A DNA stretch of 64,000 nucleotides from Leucocoprinus leucothites (taxonomy: Eukaryota; Basidiomycota; Agaricomycetes; Agaricales; Agaricaceae), in contig JAACJO010000001.1 of NCBI GenBank assembly GCA_013368445.1, positions 1,116,001-1,180,000 on the forward strand, in the 5' to 3' direction. The notes under the pieces were generated by a model that saw only the letters and a program-made list of their open reading frames with translations, was not told where the DNA came from and did no database searches. Made by a program: the position numbers and the translations under genes. This document shows positions 44,989-57,463 of this stretch, one piece after another; positions within the stretch are counted from its first letter, which is position 1; each line of letters begins with the position of its first letter.

Positions 44989-47988
44989 ATGGGTCAGTTC
45001 TCGAGAGAAATACTCACAGTCTCATCCCAAATCTTCTCTAGAGCTGCGTCTGAACAGGTTTGTAGCACTCATGCTTGTGGCTCGTCCCTCTAACCTTCAC
45101 TGTAGGGCGGCGTTATCTCTGGCGCAAACCCAGCCAGTTACAACCCCTCAGACCCCTTTCCACTATGGGTTATTCAAGTCGGTAAGTTGACATGATAGCT
45201 CTGACAATGCGACCTCTCTTAACCTCTCTGCAGTCCTTATCTTGTTCATGACCCATGTTCTTTCGCTCTTCCTGGGAAGGCTTCGCCAGCCGCGCGTCAT
45301 TTCAGAAATCATCGGTGGTATCATACTTGGACCTACCGTCATGGGCAGAATCCCCCACTTTCAAGACAGGATTTTCCCAACCGATAGCATCCCCCTGCTC
45401 AATTTGACCAGCACTATTGGGCTTGTTTTCTACCTCTTCCTCGTGGGCCTTGAAATTGACACACGCGTGATTAAGCGAAACGCTGCTGCGTCAGCTTTGG
45501 TTTCTACAGCAGGATTGGTTGTCCCCCTCGGTCTAGGCGCAGCCCTCGCCATCGGGATTTATCACGAATTCATTGACCCGTCCATCAGATTCGGTTACTT
45601 TGTCCTCTTCGTCGCAGTCGCCGTTGGCATCACAGCCTTCCCAGTCCTCTGCCGTATTTTGACCGCCTTGAAACTCCTCGACACCACCGTCGGCATCGTC
45701 ACCCTTTCTGCCGGGATAGGCAATGATATCGTTGGATGGGTTCTGTTAGCACTCACGGTTGCCCTTCTCAATGCCTCCTCAGGATTGACTGCACTTTGGG
45801 TCTTACTCTGCAGTGTTGGATACACCCTGTTCCTTCTGTATCCTATTCGGTGGGCTTACATATGGCTTGCCCGGCGTACTGGGAGCATAGAACAAGGTTC
45901 TCCGACAGCCGCGATGATGACTATTACCCTCCTTGTGGTCCTTGTTTCCGCGTTCTTCACGGATATAATTGGCGTGCATGCAATCTTCGGTGAATGATCT
46001 GTGTTCGTCTAAAATAGCACACGCGCTCAAAAATATCTTACAGGTGGCTTTTTGTCTGGCCTGATCATTCCCCACGAGAATGGTTTCGCGATTTCACTCG
46101 TCGAGAAATTAGAAGACATTGTCACTATGCTTTTGCTGCCAATCGTACGTGAATTTCTGCCGTGATGTGATGAGGATTGACTAGTAGCGCCCAGTATTTC
46201 ACTCTTTCTGGCCTGCGGACGAACCTCGGTTTCCTCGACAATGGTATCACCTGGGGCTACACCATACTCATCTGTGTTGTCTCCTTTGTATCGAAGTTCT
46301 GCGCATGTGGGGCTGCTGCTCTCATGGGCAAGTTCAACTGGCGTGAAGCTGGTGCAATTGGAGTTCTGATGAGTTGTAAAGGGTGCGTATCCAGGAATTC
46401 TACTGCGTAAACAACGCTTATGGATTGACTTCAGGTTGGTTGAGCTCATTGTGCTCAATATTGGATTACAAGCGGGCGTATTAGACACACGCACGTTTTC
46501 GATGTTCATCGTTCATGCCCTCTTAGTCACCTTCATGACCACCCCTCTCGTCCTCTGGTTTTACCCTGAAAGGGTCCGTGTACACGAGGGTGAAATCCTT
46601 GAAAGTAATCACCCAGACCCCGAGAAGTCTCGTCGCCGTTCTTCATCTTCAGATGACGCCTTCAAGACTAGGATTTCTGTCGTCCTGGATAAAATCGAAC
46701 AGCTCCCTGCTGCGATGATGCTTTCACAGCTCATGAATAACAACACTTCGAAGCTAGCTCCAAGTTCCACTGGATCTACAGATGAAAAGGCGGGTGTCCT
46801 GGAAATATCCGATAATGCAAATCTTCCCAGTACTCCGTCCCCCTCCTGTCCGCCTATCCACATCGATGCTCTTCGCCTCATTGAATTGACCACGCGGACA
46901 TCGGCAGTTCTCAAGTCTCAAAAGGCAGATTCACTGCTTCACAATGATCCCGTGGTCTCGATCTTCCGCACTTTCGGTGGTCTCAACAAACTCGAGATCT
47001 CGGCGACTCTTTCCGTCGTGGACTATGCTGAGTACCCCGACGCAGTTGCTCGGCGCACTCAGGAGTCGGAATCTCAATTGGTCATTCTGCCATGGTCGAG
47101 AGGTAGCGCTTCCGTTTATGAAAGCGATACTTTGGATACAGCACGGAACCCTTTCGATGGCGTTTTCCACAAGTCAAATGTGCATATACAGGATCAAACA
47201 AGCTCGGTCGTCTACTCCGAATTTATCAGGGGTGTATTTTTGAAATCCCCCAGTGATGTCGCGCTTTTTGTGGATCGTGGGTTTAGCGGCGGGTCAGGTT
47301 CCGCAGAACATCATTTATTCCTTCCATTCTTTGGAGGACCTGATGACCGCCTTGCTCTCACGTTCCTCGTTCAGCTTTGCCATAACCCCTTGATCACTGC
47401 TACTGTCCTTCGCATCATTAAGACCGAGGAGTTGAGTCCGATGAGCAGCATAGGGGAGACTAAAGCAGCGATTCCTGGGAATAGCTTAGCTGTAAGTATG
47501 TTTTGTCGCGCCCATAAGCTTTACTCTAATCCGGTTTAATATCTCAGCATGCGACGCTCGCGACTGCTGATACCGTTTATGGCAACCAGACGACCCAAAC
47601 CCGTTTGGCATCGAGTACCGCCGACAGTATCATCTGGGACAAATATACCTCGACTTCTGGAACTCACGGTGATGCTCTGTCTGGTGCCCTCTCACGAATC
47701 AGTTTTGGAATCGAAACCTCAACTAGACCCCTTCGTACAGTCGTCGACTTGTCATCGACGACATTATCCCAGAACCCCGGAAAGACAGTTATCGTTTTCC
47801 TGGGACGTTCTCGGCGGATGGCTCACGAGTCGCACCAAACCGAACTTCAACAGATCATAAACGAAACTGGTGGTTTTGTTGGCTCTTCCGTCCCAAAGAC
47901 CCTAGGGGATGTTGGAGCGGCGATAGTTGCGAAAGGCATTCACGCGAATCTGCTCGTGATGCAAGCCGCTGTCGCAAATTCATCATAG
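44989..47988 (+). CDS. KHA1: K+/H+ antiporter of the CPA2 family (KHA1-like)
   Basis: Endomembrane potassium/proton exchanger for pH and K+ homeostasis. Exons 44989-45057, 45106-45181, 45234-45989, 46044-46144, 46195-46382, 46435-47491 and 47548-47988 give 895 aa. The start at 44989 (MGQFSREI) is chosen because it continues in phase into GGVISGANPASYNPSDPFPL, typical of Kha1. The membrane domain shows QPRVISEIIGGIILGPTVMG, GLVFYLFLVGLEIDTR, VAVAVGITAFPVLCRILTAL, SAGIGNDIVGWVLLALTVAL (NDIVGW ion-path motif) and GFLSGLIIPHENGF, about 12 helices in all. A cytosolic C-terminal half follows with USP-like blocks (IVFLGRSRRMAHESHQTE). An upstream ATG at 44952 hits a stop and is not used. Confidence 0.94.
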
Positions 47989-48401
47989 TTAGAATGAGGT
48001 GTCGTGTTTTGTGGGATAAATGTTGAACTCAGGGCCTTCCCATGTTTGGTGTCGATTGATATGTGCTATATCTACTGGTTGATATATGATGAAATTATTA
48101 TGTTTTTTCTTTTTTTCATTGACGTTGTGCGCTGCTCCAGTTAAGGATTCGGTCAATGATCCCAGGTAGAGTCGGGCATAGTTCATGCCTATCAGAATAT
48201 ATATATATAGCTCAACAAGCGACATAAGTCATACAATCAGTCGTCAATGATTACTAGAAGCTAGAGCAGTACTCAAGCAGAACTCTCAAGGGGTATAGGA
48301 CAGAAACATAAGGGTAACGTAGCCCACTTCAAGAAAGAGTGGTCATGGTACAGCAGCGATATTAAATAGAAGAAAAATGTCATTCAACAGCATTTCGAAA
48401 C
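47989..48401. other. Intergenic, convergent 3' ends
   Basis: About 410 bp between the KHA1 and stomatin-like stops. Contains a short AT dinucleotide run near 48198-48210 and T-rich sequence near 48104-48118. No gene. Confidence 0.5.
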
Positions 48402-49783
48402 TTATACTTCCGAAACACTGTTGAGAATTCCTGCGCGGTTGGCAGCGCCCATTCCGCTGGACTCTCCGGTCTCATTCTGAAGGATATCCTTCACTCCGGA
48501 GTTAGAGCTAGAAGCGGCCAGCTGACCGGTCACGTCATTCTGCAACTGCATGGGCACGAAGATGACCTTGCTATTAGAGGACTTGGCCATCTGTTGCAGG
48601 GCCTCAAGTTGTCGGATTTGCATGGCGGCAGGCGAAGCCAGGATATCGGCTGCCTGCCTCATCAAACGAGCTGCATCGACTTCAGCACGGGCTGCGATAA
48701 CCTTGGACTCACCGATCCTCTTTTGCTGGGCAGCAGAGGAAAGGGAGGCGGAGATTTCGGTACTGAAAATAATGTCTTTGATGAGGATGCCTTCAATTGA
48801 CACACCCCACTTGTCAGCGACGTCACCGACAATTTCCGCGATCTCATAGGCGATGGCCTCACGCTCGGTGACCACGCTCTGAACAGCACGGGCACCGACG
48901 ACGTGTCGAAGAGTAGTCTGGGCACGTTCAATAAGTGCTTGGCGAAGATCAGTGATGCCGAAGGCAGCGCGGTAGGGGCTGGTAATTTGGAAGTAGATAA
49001 CGGAGTCGCTATTATTAAATTATTAAGATGGATGAATCTCGACAATTGGTGAAGGGGCTCACATTTCGACGTTTACGTTATCCCGCGTGCTGCATAGGGA
49101 CTTCAGTCATCAAAAAGGTAGGAATAGTAGCGTTTAAACATACATGACCATTTGTCTTCCTATGGGACTTATCTGGATCTTGACATCCACAACTTTAAGA
49201 GACTCGGTGCAGATGTTCACCTGAACCAAACCGGGATCGACAGATTTGTAGAATTGGCCAAAGCGTGAAACCAAGCCGACAGATCCTAGGGCAGTATGAG
49301 ATATCATTCAAAAATTGTGGGAACATTGGACATGCCTTGGTGAACTTCACGGAAGGGGTTAGGGCATGGGCAGCACGGAACAGCTCCACAAAAGCCAAGA
49401 AGGGACCCAAGGCCTTGCAAAAGCGAGCCGTAGACTCCATGAACGACTTCTCCTGTACCCAGATCTTGGGCATAAGAAGGCTGGATAGCAGGTCAGTGAA
49501 GTTTCATCCCCGAGATGCAATGTAAACAGACCTGCATCTCACTGCGTTTCAACGGTTGAACTGTGATTAGGTGATCCTTTTTCCCGGCAACCCTCGGTGG
49601 TCCAAGTGGACGATGTTCCTCTGTAACTGGGTTAGAAGAGCCAACATTGAGTGGGAAGATGATGTTGGGGTAAGTGAATAGAATCTTACCTCCTGGAGAG
49701 AGGTGATCAACGACATTGCTGTTGTCAGAAATAGAGGCGGTTGGGGAGAGACGAGCCTTGCCGTTATGATCTGTGGTGGACAT
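48402..49783 (-). CDS. Stomatin/SPFH-domain protein
   Basis: Membrane-scaffolding band-7 protein. Exons 49690-49783, 49532-49620, 49336-49480, 49144-49285, 49063-49089 and 48402-49008 give 367 aa. A hydrophilic N-terminus precedes a hydrophobic Cys-rich hairpin region (LGSLLGFCGAVPCCP). The SPFH core then reads FREVHQGSVGLVSRFGQFYK, QMVITRDNVNVEIDSVIYFQ, YRAAFGITDLRQALIERAQT, TLRHVVGARAV, GVSIEGILIKDIIFS and KRIGESKVIAARAEVDAARL, then a coiled region. The junction HQ-GSVGL requires a GC donor at 49335 (gcatgt). Similar to fungal stomatin-like proteins reported at the plasma membrane or endosomes; location not evident here. Confidence 0.92.
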
Positions 49784-50363
49784 GGCAGAGATGATGAAGT
49801 GGGGGGAACGATGAAGGGCTGATTGGTGGTTTATATGTGGTCATGAGAGAGATGGCTATGTGTAAAAATAGCGCCGACAGGTGATCGTCTCCGCAGTCAC
49901 ACACACAGCCTCACCACTTCTTTGGAAGGTCTTTGCATACCTGCAACCCTCACTTGTCTAAGGGCTCGCCGTTTTCAGCGGGGGCTTGAGCACTGCAATT
50001 TCATGCCGAAATTCAGAGGGGCTCATAGCCTGTCACAGACACTGGTATCGCGGTCAGTGCGCTGTAACTACTGTAGTTCTCACATGTCCACCCGGCATCC
50101 TTCGAACTCAATTCAACAGCCTGTGTAGTACTTCCTGGAAATCCCACCCAGGCATACGCTCTAGAACACAAACATCCGAGTTCACACGAGGATTAAAGTG
50201 CGTATCGAAAAGACCCGTGAGGTTCGAGCGCCTGTTCCCAAATGGAGTAGAGATCCAATTACAGACCAAACTGTCTTTTCTTAGCGCGTCACTCACTCGA
50301 ATACTCGCGTCAAACTCAAACTCATCCTCTCGACTGTTTGGTACAACTCATCACCGTCCAGTC
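49784..50363. promoter_or_regulatory. Divergent promoter region, stomatin-like / EVE protein
   Basis: About 580 bp between two divergent starts. Open frames overlapping it (for example 49986-50558) run out of frame with the EVE gene and have no domain. No defined element recognised. Confidence 0.5.
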
Positions 50364-51658
50364 ATGTCTGCAAAATACTGGTTGCTCAAGGCAGAGCCTG
50401 ATTCCCGCATAGTTAAAGGCAAAGATGTCAAAGTAGCCAAAGTTTTCTGCTCCTTCTGCTCGAATGTTCTAACCAAAGGCAGTTCAGTGTGGATGATTTT
50501 GAGCGTGTTAACACGTCACCATGGGAAGGGGTGCGCAACTATGAGGCGAGGAACCTGATGAAAGAAATGGAAGTTGGAGAAAAGGTCATATTCGGGGTCA
50601 TCCTAGTCGAGGATTTACTCTCACGTTTTACGATTGTAGGCTGTGTTTTATCACTCCAATTGTAAAAGTCCAGGTATGTACTCATACGAACGAGAAGCCG
50701 AGAAACTCTTAATCATCCGACTCCTAGGAATTGCTGCCTTTGCGGAGGTACGTGACTCATACTTGTTTTCTACCGTGCTGAGCTGTATCTCGGGGCATTC
50801 CCCAGGTGGCCAAGCCAGCCTATCCGGACTGTGGGTTCCTAGATTTCCTGTCATTTCGTAATGGTATTAAAACCGCAGCTGTCTAGACACTGCCTGGGAC
50901 GCGTGAGTGGAACTATACAAGGGACAGATGAAATGCTAACACATGCCTAGATCACATCCGTACTATGATCCTGTGAGTGGTAGTGTCATCTCCCAAAAGC
51001 CTGAAACTCGCCACCAAGGAATGGAATTAATATATGTGCCAGAAATCAGATAAGGACAAACCAAGATGGTACATGGTGGACTTAAAGTTCACTGCGCGAG
51101 CAGAACACTTCATTCCTTTGGCACTCCTTCGTTATATTGCCGATACGGCTGCCGATGAGCTCCCTGCGGGAATCAAATACATTGGAGAGGATGGTGTTAA
51201 GGCTATTCAAAGTGGGTGCATCGCCTCGTAGGAGTAACATTGGCTGATATCTCCTCACAGACATGGGTCTTGTTACTCGAGGCCGCCTCAGCGTGCAAAG
51301 AGTCGAGGCAAAAGCATGGGACACAATTCATCTTTTGGCGAACAATGGCGGGTGGGCTGACATAGATCTCAAGCCTCGGAAGAAACCTACAAAAGCTAGT
51401 ACTGTAGCGAAAAGTTCTTCCAAACATACAAAAATAGCCATCAAGAAGCACAAGTCAATGGTACCCGTTAGTGGAGAAGATGGAGACGATTCTCCGTTGA
51501 GCTCACTCGATAGCGGCAGCGAACAAGAAAAACCTGGCAGTCCTGCCGTTACGGTCATGACCACGGTATCACGCAAAAGAAAGGTACCCCCAGAGAACGA
51601 TACCACGAATAACAACGCACCGCGCCGTTCTCGTCGGCATAAGGTCTCCACTGACTGA
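50364..51658 (+). CDS. EVE-domain protein (thymocyte nuclear protein 1-like)
   Basis: EVE domains are PUA-like folds thought to bind modified bases in DNA or RNA. Nine exons: 50364-50432, 50483-50584, 50640-50673, 50728-50747, 50806-50830, 50887-50902, 50951-50972, 51043-51211 and 51261-51658; 284 aa. The domain (residues 1-165) contains MSAKYWLLKAEPDSR, FSVDDFERVNTSPWEGVRNY, EARNLMKEM, AVFYHSNCKSPGIAAFAEVA, KPAYPDYTAWDASHPYYDPK, WYMVDLKF and MGLVTRGRLSVQRV. The C-terminal 120 residues are disordered and basic (RKKPTKASTVAKSSSKHTK, RRSRRHK), suggesting nuclear location. Five consecutive exons are 34, 20, 25, 16 and 22 nt. Confidence 0.94.
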
Positions 51659-52119
51659 CCTTCATGCGCTTCCTGGGATTACAATCCCTTCATTCCTCTG
51701 CGCTTGTATACCATTCCTGCCGCGACTGTACCCTTGTATAAGTATATAATCATCTTTGGGGCTACTAGGTTTCAGAATATACCCATACTTACGCATGTTG
51801 CCTTCATCCATACCCTCTGACGTCATGTCCTTCAATCCTGAGGCCTGAGGTTAAGTGAGGAGCCTGGTAATAATTCGCCACCCCTTCAACTAGTAGCAAC
51901 AAAACCAGGAGCTTTCTCTAGCCTTGAAAACTGGTGCAGCAAGGTTATTCCCGCCCAGAAGGCTTGAAACGACCTCAAGCTAGTAAGAATTTCGGGGAAA
52001 CTATATCCACTTCTCAACGTAACATTAACTTCCAGAGAAAAGTACTGCGGTTACAAGAAATATTTATTTAAACTGCTGTTGTGCAACGCTGCTGCGAATG
52101 AAACGATCCAACACTATTA

Positions 52120-52175
<56 letters not shown>

Positions 52176-52441
52176 AACGTCCATATTCAAGCTTGTACAG
52201 CTTAAGTTGAACATGATGTTTCAGGACGATATGAGAGCTTCAGGGTCCACTACTTTGTAAAGGCAATTTGGTCTCACGTTCAGATTCCAGAGGTTATGAT
52301 GCGACGGAGAAATTGGCTCGCGTCGGTTCCAGTGCGATGAAATGTTCGCTGGCAATTGTTGACTTCGGATACTCCTTCCTTCCCTCTCCCCCAAACCACT
52401 GCCAGCCCATTAGTTGAAATTCCGACGAAAGACGGCTTGAA
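51659..52441. other. Intergenic region with poly(A) tract
   Basis: About 780 bp with no gene on either strand. Holds the homopolymer annotated at 52121-52173. Minus-strand open frames at 52280-52509 mirror the promoter of the next gene and have no recognisable feature. Confidence 0.5.
52121..52173. repeat. Poly(A) homopolymer, 53 nt
   Basis: An uninterrupted run of 53 adenines, by far the longest homopolymer in the window. It could be a simple-sequence expansion or the tail of an old retroposed copy; no target duplication or retroelement body was found next to it. Exact length may be affected by sequencing. Confidence 0.9.
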
Positions 52442-54545
52442 ATGTCGGGCATATCGCCGGCATTCGTTTTGCAAACTGCCACGGTTGCTGCGACAAGTTT
52501 CGTGCCCATCTCCCTAGTCTTGCTCTCTCAGCAACGTGTCCTCAATCCATTGTATGGCTCGTATCCTACTCTGTATTCCCTCGACACATTGGTCTGGGTG
52601 GCCATATTTGCCTCTATCCTGAAGCCTTTCAGGGTGAAGAGCAGCTGGAATTGGTTAGCAGCTGGACTGTTCCTGACGATCGCCCCGAATGCTTCTTACT
52701 GGATTGCTGTGTGGACGGCAAGAAAGGGTGGCCTGTGTTAGGTCCTGCACTCACCCATGCTGTGGTCGTGTTCCCGTCGGTATTCATGTTCACAAACATC
52801 GTGGCTCAGGTACGTACGATGACTTCATACCGATTACCGTCCTATTGCTGAGGAACCGCAGTCCGAATCGATCAACTCTATTTCGCAAAATCGATTGCTT
52901 AAGGCAGGAGTGACATTCTTCGTCACCAACCTCTTAACCCGGAGAGTATGGCCTCACCTCACCCTTTTGAGAAATATCTCCGAAAGCCAGATCGTATGAT
53001 CCTTTTTTTAACGACAGTGTTATCCAGCTCACCCACCTTCTCAGTTTCTGACATTGGCGGGGCTTGCTCTTAGTGTTTTCATTTTTGAGCTAAACTTCTC
53101 TTCTGGTGCCGCTAAGCCTAAGAAGAGAGGCAAGGAGCTCGCCCCAAAGTCATCACTCTCGCCCTTCCAGATAAAGTCTTCCCTTCTCGTTGCTTTCGCC
53201 GCCCTGTGGTTAATCCTGAGCCCAAAGCTTGCCAATCCCATTCTTCCGCATCCTCTGCCCGAAACTTTTACCCACCCCACTGGTAAACTCCAGATACACT
53301 CTGCTGTTCAATCTGTCACCGGCCTGATTGAGGTTGGCGAGACTTTGCCTCCATTGGATGGCGAGGAAGATTCTATGCACTCTGCGCGATATCTTCGTGC
53401 AGATCATTCGCTCCTTGGTGGTGTTTGGATGAGAGATAGAGCCATTACCCTGGACGATGAGCCATTCGTCAGGGACGCTTATGGAACGAAATTAGGTGAT
53501 ACTGTTTACAGCACATTTGTGCTGCAAGAAGCCGCAAGATTGGTGGATAGTACCGAGACTGGAAAGACTGGAAAGTGGAAGAATGCTTTGACAATGTACG
53601 TGCGGCGATACTTTGATTCCACGCCTAATTTGACAGAAGTCAGAGGATTGGGAACCGGATTTTCTACAAATGCGTTCATACGACATGGGCTCAACACAAC
53701 CATTGTTGAAATTGACCCTGCGGTATATGATGCCGCACGGACCTGGTTTGGGCTTTCGGATCCCGGCCCGGGAATGTCTTTCTTGAAGATGCTCGCCGGT
53801 TCGTGGAAGCCAGGAGCCAGGAGATCAGTACAGGTGCTGAGGCAAGTTTGTACGACATCGTTGTGCATGATTGTTTCTCTGGCGGAGGTGTTCCTGAGCA
53901 TATCTTCACCACGGAGTTTTGGGGCAATCTGAAGCAGATCATGAACGTCGAGGGGATTCTCGTCGTGGTCAGCTGATACACTCGTTGTATTTCCGCTGGG
54001 ATACTGAGTTTTTTCAACAGAACTTCGCTGGAATCACCAATTCTGATTCTTCAAAAATGATTTTGCATACTCTGGAGCACAACTTCAAGCAATGTCGTGC
54101 CTTCCACGACTGGATGAAAACACTCGAAGAAGACAGGTACAGCGACGAGTTCATCAATATCGTGAGCAATAGCGTCCGTTCTCGTTTGAGACATGCTCAC
54201 CGTCCACTATTAGGTTTTCTTCTGCACTAATTCCAATGCGCCCCTGGCGTTCCGCAAGCCCAATCGATCTGATTACCTTGGCTCGAACCTACGAAAATAC
54301 ATTTTCCAGAGTCTAGATACACGCGAAGTCAACCTGGCCTTCATTCGTGAAACGAATCCTGAGAAAATTGAGAAGTACATTTTGACAGACAAGTATAATC
54401 CCCTTGGTAATCTTCAGCGCAAGCAAGGTTTTCATCACTGGGAAGGCAAGCTTTTTGATTTGATCTACTGAAAAGGATCGTATCCTAACATATACCCACA
54501 GTGATGCGCCAAGTCCTGAGAGACGTTCACTGGGAGACGTACTAA
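52442..54545 (+). pseudogene. Membrane-anchored spermidine synthase-like protein gene with two apparent 1-bp frameshifts
   Basis: Aminopropyltransferase-fold protein with N-terminal membrane helices. Exons 52442-52809, 52862-52993, 53045-53595, 53644-53967, 54021-54161, 54214-54445 and 54502-54545; about 597 aa if the frame were continuous. N-terminal helices (PTLYSLDTLVWVAIFASIL and others) precede a Rossmann-like domain: GLGTGFSTNAFIRHG, TTIVEIDPAVYDAA, VFLEDARRFVE, YDIVVHDCFSGGGVPEHIF. The frame shifts by one base near 52726-52728 (GGG run) and again near 53773-53774 (AA). Homologous sequence continues cleanly in the other frame each time, and splicing cannot repair it. The last intron uses a GC donor at 54446. 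Either a recent pseudogene or two assembly errors; other genes here are intact. Confidence 0.75.
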
Positions 54546-54958
54546 ACCGAAGATGTATTTTACCTTCAAGCTGAAATAACATTTGATCATCAGTCTCATG
54601 TAGTGTAGACATTGAATAAGCTCTATGATATTTAGCCTGACGTTGAAGGAGCCGAATGAGCACCGGTACTGTTTAGGTCTAGGTCTACATGATGTCAGTG
54701 AAGAACCACTTGTAAATTGTCGACTGTTCACATAGTATACAGCCCATGATACAGGCTAACCGAAGTCACGTTGTGTTCTAAGCTGAAGCTCTGAAGCTCC
54801 AGGTACAGCAGACTCAGGTACAAATATCCAAATACCAATATTTTGGGACGATCAGGTTTGACGGCAACTGTGACAATATGACGGTATGCTACTAAGACAA
54901 GCTCACTTTAACTCCTCCACTATCTACTGTCCCGAACATTTGGCGTCGGATATTCAAC
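54546..54958. other. Intergenic
   Basis: About 410 bp between the aminopropyltransferase-like gene and the BTB gene. Nothing recognised except presumed promoter sequence. Confidence 0.5.
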
Positions 54959-57357
54959 ATGTCTGATCAAACACGCCAGCTTTCATCACCTTTCTCAGCG
55001 TCTCCGGGACGCTTGCCTTCTATTGCTCGACCAGATTGGCCTTGGTCAACGCGCTCATATCCGCGTGGCACGTCGACATCTTCCATGCACTCACAAGCCT
55101 CCAGTGCAACAGGATCCAGTCATTTGGGTACGCCGTGGGAGGCGTCAAGGTCAGCAAGCTCCGCAGCCAGCTTGAGTGGGACACCGTTACCTTGGAAATC
55201 GTCTGCCACCGCGTCTGGGGCGAGGCCCACTCCCTCTGCATTTGGATTGGTTCAGACGGACTCTGCGCCTCGCCAATGGTCTTTCACAGTAAGTGTGCAC
55301 ACCTCCAGTTTACTATGATTCACGGATATCTCGCAGGGTTTAGAGTGGATCGTTCGGGATGTGCAAAAGCTCCGGTATTTCGTTGAGGGAGATGGACAAA
55401 ATACCACTACAGCTCAGAGCCAAATTGACGAGTTTGAGATCCTGAGGCAGTCGCCAATCATGGGAGATAAATTCAAGCTCGAAATCGGTGTGTACATGGC
55501 ACATAAATCTATTGGTTTCAAAAGTATCTAATCGTGTCCCAAGCATGCACACCCCAGAGCGAAGAAACGTTGAACCCACCCCGCCAAACGCTATCGCTAT
55601 ATCTGACATCTCTAATGATGGATTTCGCCCAGGGAAGTGACTATGAAATGGCCGCATCCATGATGGTGGCAATTCGATACCCGGATACCAGAGTCGGTGA
55701 CCGTGGCCTACGGGCTGACTGGGTCTGGCAGTTCTGGCAGCACGATTGGATTTTCAGACAAGAGAGTGAAGTTTGGGGTGAGTGTCTGTTTGTGAGCACG
55801 CTGGTGTTAATAACTAATACGGTTGTGCAGAGTGTCCCCTTCCGCCTTTGTCTGAACTCCTGCAGAATCCGAGAATACAAGAAGCAGATTCTTTTGTGAT
55901 ATGCGTTCAGATTCATTCACCTGCTGGCCCATCTATACCTGAGCAACCATCCGTTGCATATGTACCAAGAGATCTTCTCGACGGCCTCGAGGCTTCATTA
56001 GATAACCCCAGTATGTATCAATGCTCCCGTCGAGATTAAGCCTCACATGTCGTTAGATACCGGGGATGTTCGTTTCGTTTGCCTGGAGAAGCTAAATCCC
56101 GAGGTACATTCCAACCCGCCTCGAGAAAGCCCAGAGCTCGATGCTGAATCCCAGCGTCGACCGTCCTCCTCAACATCTTCACATTCCACCTTTTCGTCCA
56201 CGACGACGGCCCGGAAAAGGGTCATTTATGCACACTCCGATATCCTGACTAGAAGATCAGAATATTTTGCAACGATGCTATCTTCAGCATTTGCAGAGGG
56301 TGCAGAACCCTCCGGCGCAGAAAGAAAGGTTTATACTGTGGTTGTCGAAGAAGCAGATTTTGAAACCATGTACTGGCTTCTGAAATTTTGCTACACCAAC
56401 TGGCTCCTCTTCAAGGAACAAGATGATCCGAGGGCTGCTGTTGAAGGTGTGGGCGCGGGCTGGAGTGCCAAGTGGCTTACATCTCGGAATGGGGAATGGG
56501 ATTGGAAAACATTCCATAAGTCAGGGCCTGGTGACGATACTAGAAGCGCAACAAGTGGTGAAAGCCTTGGAGCTGGTACGGCTGGCGTGAGTAGATCTAC
56601 AAGCGGAACGTCGGAAGTCTTTCAGCCGCCCGCAATATCAGCTATTGTCAGCTCTACTACCTCTGGAGTATCTATGGCAAAGGCACCTCCAGCCCCCAGC
56701 TCCTCAACCCGCCAACCGAACCGCAGACCTACATCAGGTTCCAGCACCCTTCCAGTACCCGTTGGTAGTTCATCTGGCCCTTCAAGATCGAAGCCCGATC
56801 CGTCTGGTCTTTCTACAAGCCGTTACGCTGCAGCACCGTCGAAACATTATTCTATCACACCTCGTACATCCAGGTCCCAACAGCCATCCATAATCTCAAC
56901 CCTTGATCCGCACCCTCACCCTTCACCGGCACCCTCTCCTGCTTCAGCGTTGTCAATGTATCAAGTAGCACATCGTTACGCCATGCCTGGGCTCGCCAAC
57001 TTAGCTTTAGAGCATATGATGACGACAATAACGCCACAATCGAGCTTTGCCTTTTTACTCGCGACAACTACGTGGGAGGAACTCCATACTTTGGTGCAGG
57101 TCAGTATTAATGTTATTTTATGAAAGCGCTATCGGTCTGAAAGTATCGTATAGGACTACATCATTGAGAAGTGGGAAGAAGTTTCTGCTTCGGAGGAATT
57201 TGAACAATGTTGCCAAGAAATTGCTGCTGGAGAGTAAGTGTGCCGTCTTATGCATGTGTAATCGCTGGTCTAACCATTCGTAAGATGGGGACCAAACGGT
57301 GGAAAAACCCTAACAGCAGTGTTCCGTCGACTCCGTTCTCCATCCACAACTGCGTAA
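54959..57357 (+). CDS. BTB/POZ-domain protein with long Ser-rich insert
   Basis: Probable substrate adaptor or scaffold. Exons 54959-55288, 55337-55487, 55544-55777, 55831-56010, 56057-57099, 57154-57233 and 57285-57357 yield 696 aa. A Ser/Thr/Pro-rich N-terminus (about 110 aa) leads into a MATH-like beta region (GLEWIVRDVQKLRYFVEG, FKLEIACTPQSEE, LSLYLTSLMMDF). The BTB core begins with GDVRFVCLEK, is interrupted, and continues with IYAHSDILTRRSEYFATMLS, VEEADFETMYWLLKFCYTNW. Then comes a disordered Ser/Pro/Thr insert of about 190 residues before the BACK-like helices (YQVAHRYAMPGLANLALEHM). Such split BTB proteins are common in Agaricomycetes. Partner unknown; the MATH assignment is tentative. 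Confidence 0.85.
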
Positions 57358-57463
57358 ACAGCAAAGCGTCCGCCAGTACACCAGCATCTATGAATGATTT
57401 GTATGACCAGCGCATGTAATATATATGTTCGATGAATCAACGTCATAAAGGCAATCGGCATCA

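Noticed and set aside
52728..52741. A 14-nt GT..AG 'intron' that would repair the first frameshift of the aminopropyltransferase-like gene
   Set aside because: Far below the minimum intron size here (about 45 nt) and it would delete conserved residues.
53776..53816. A short GT..AG 'intron' that would repair the second frameshift
   Set aside because: It would remove VFLEDARRFVEA, a conserved strand of the synthase fold, so the sequence is coding.
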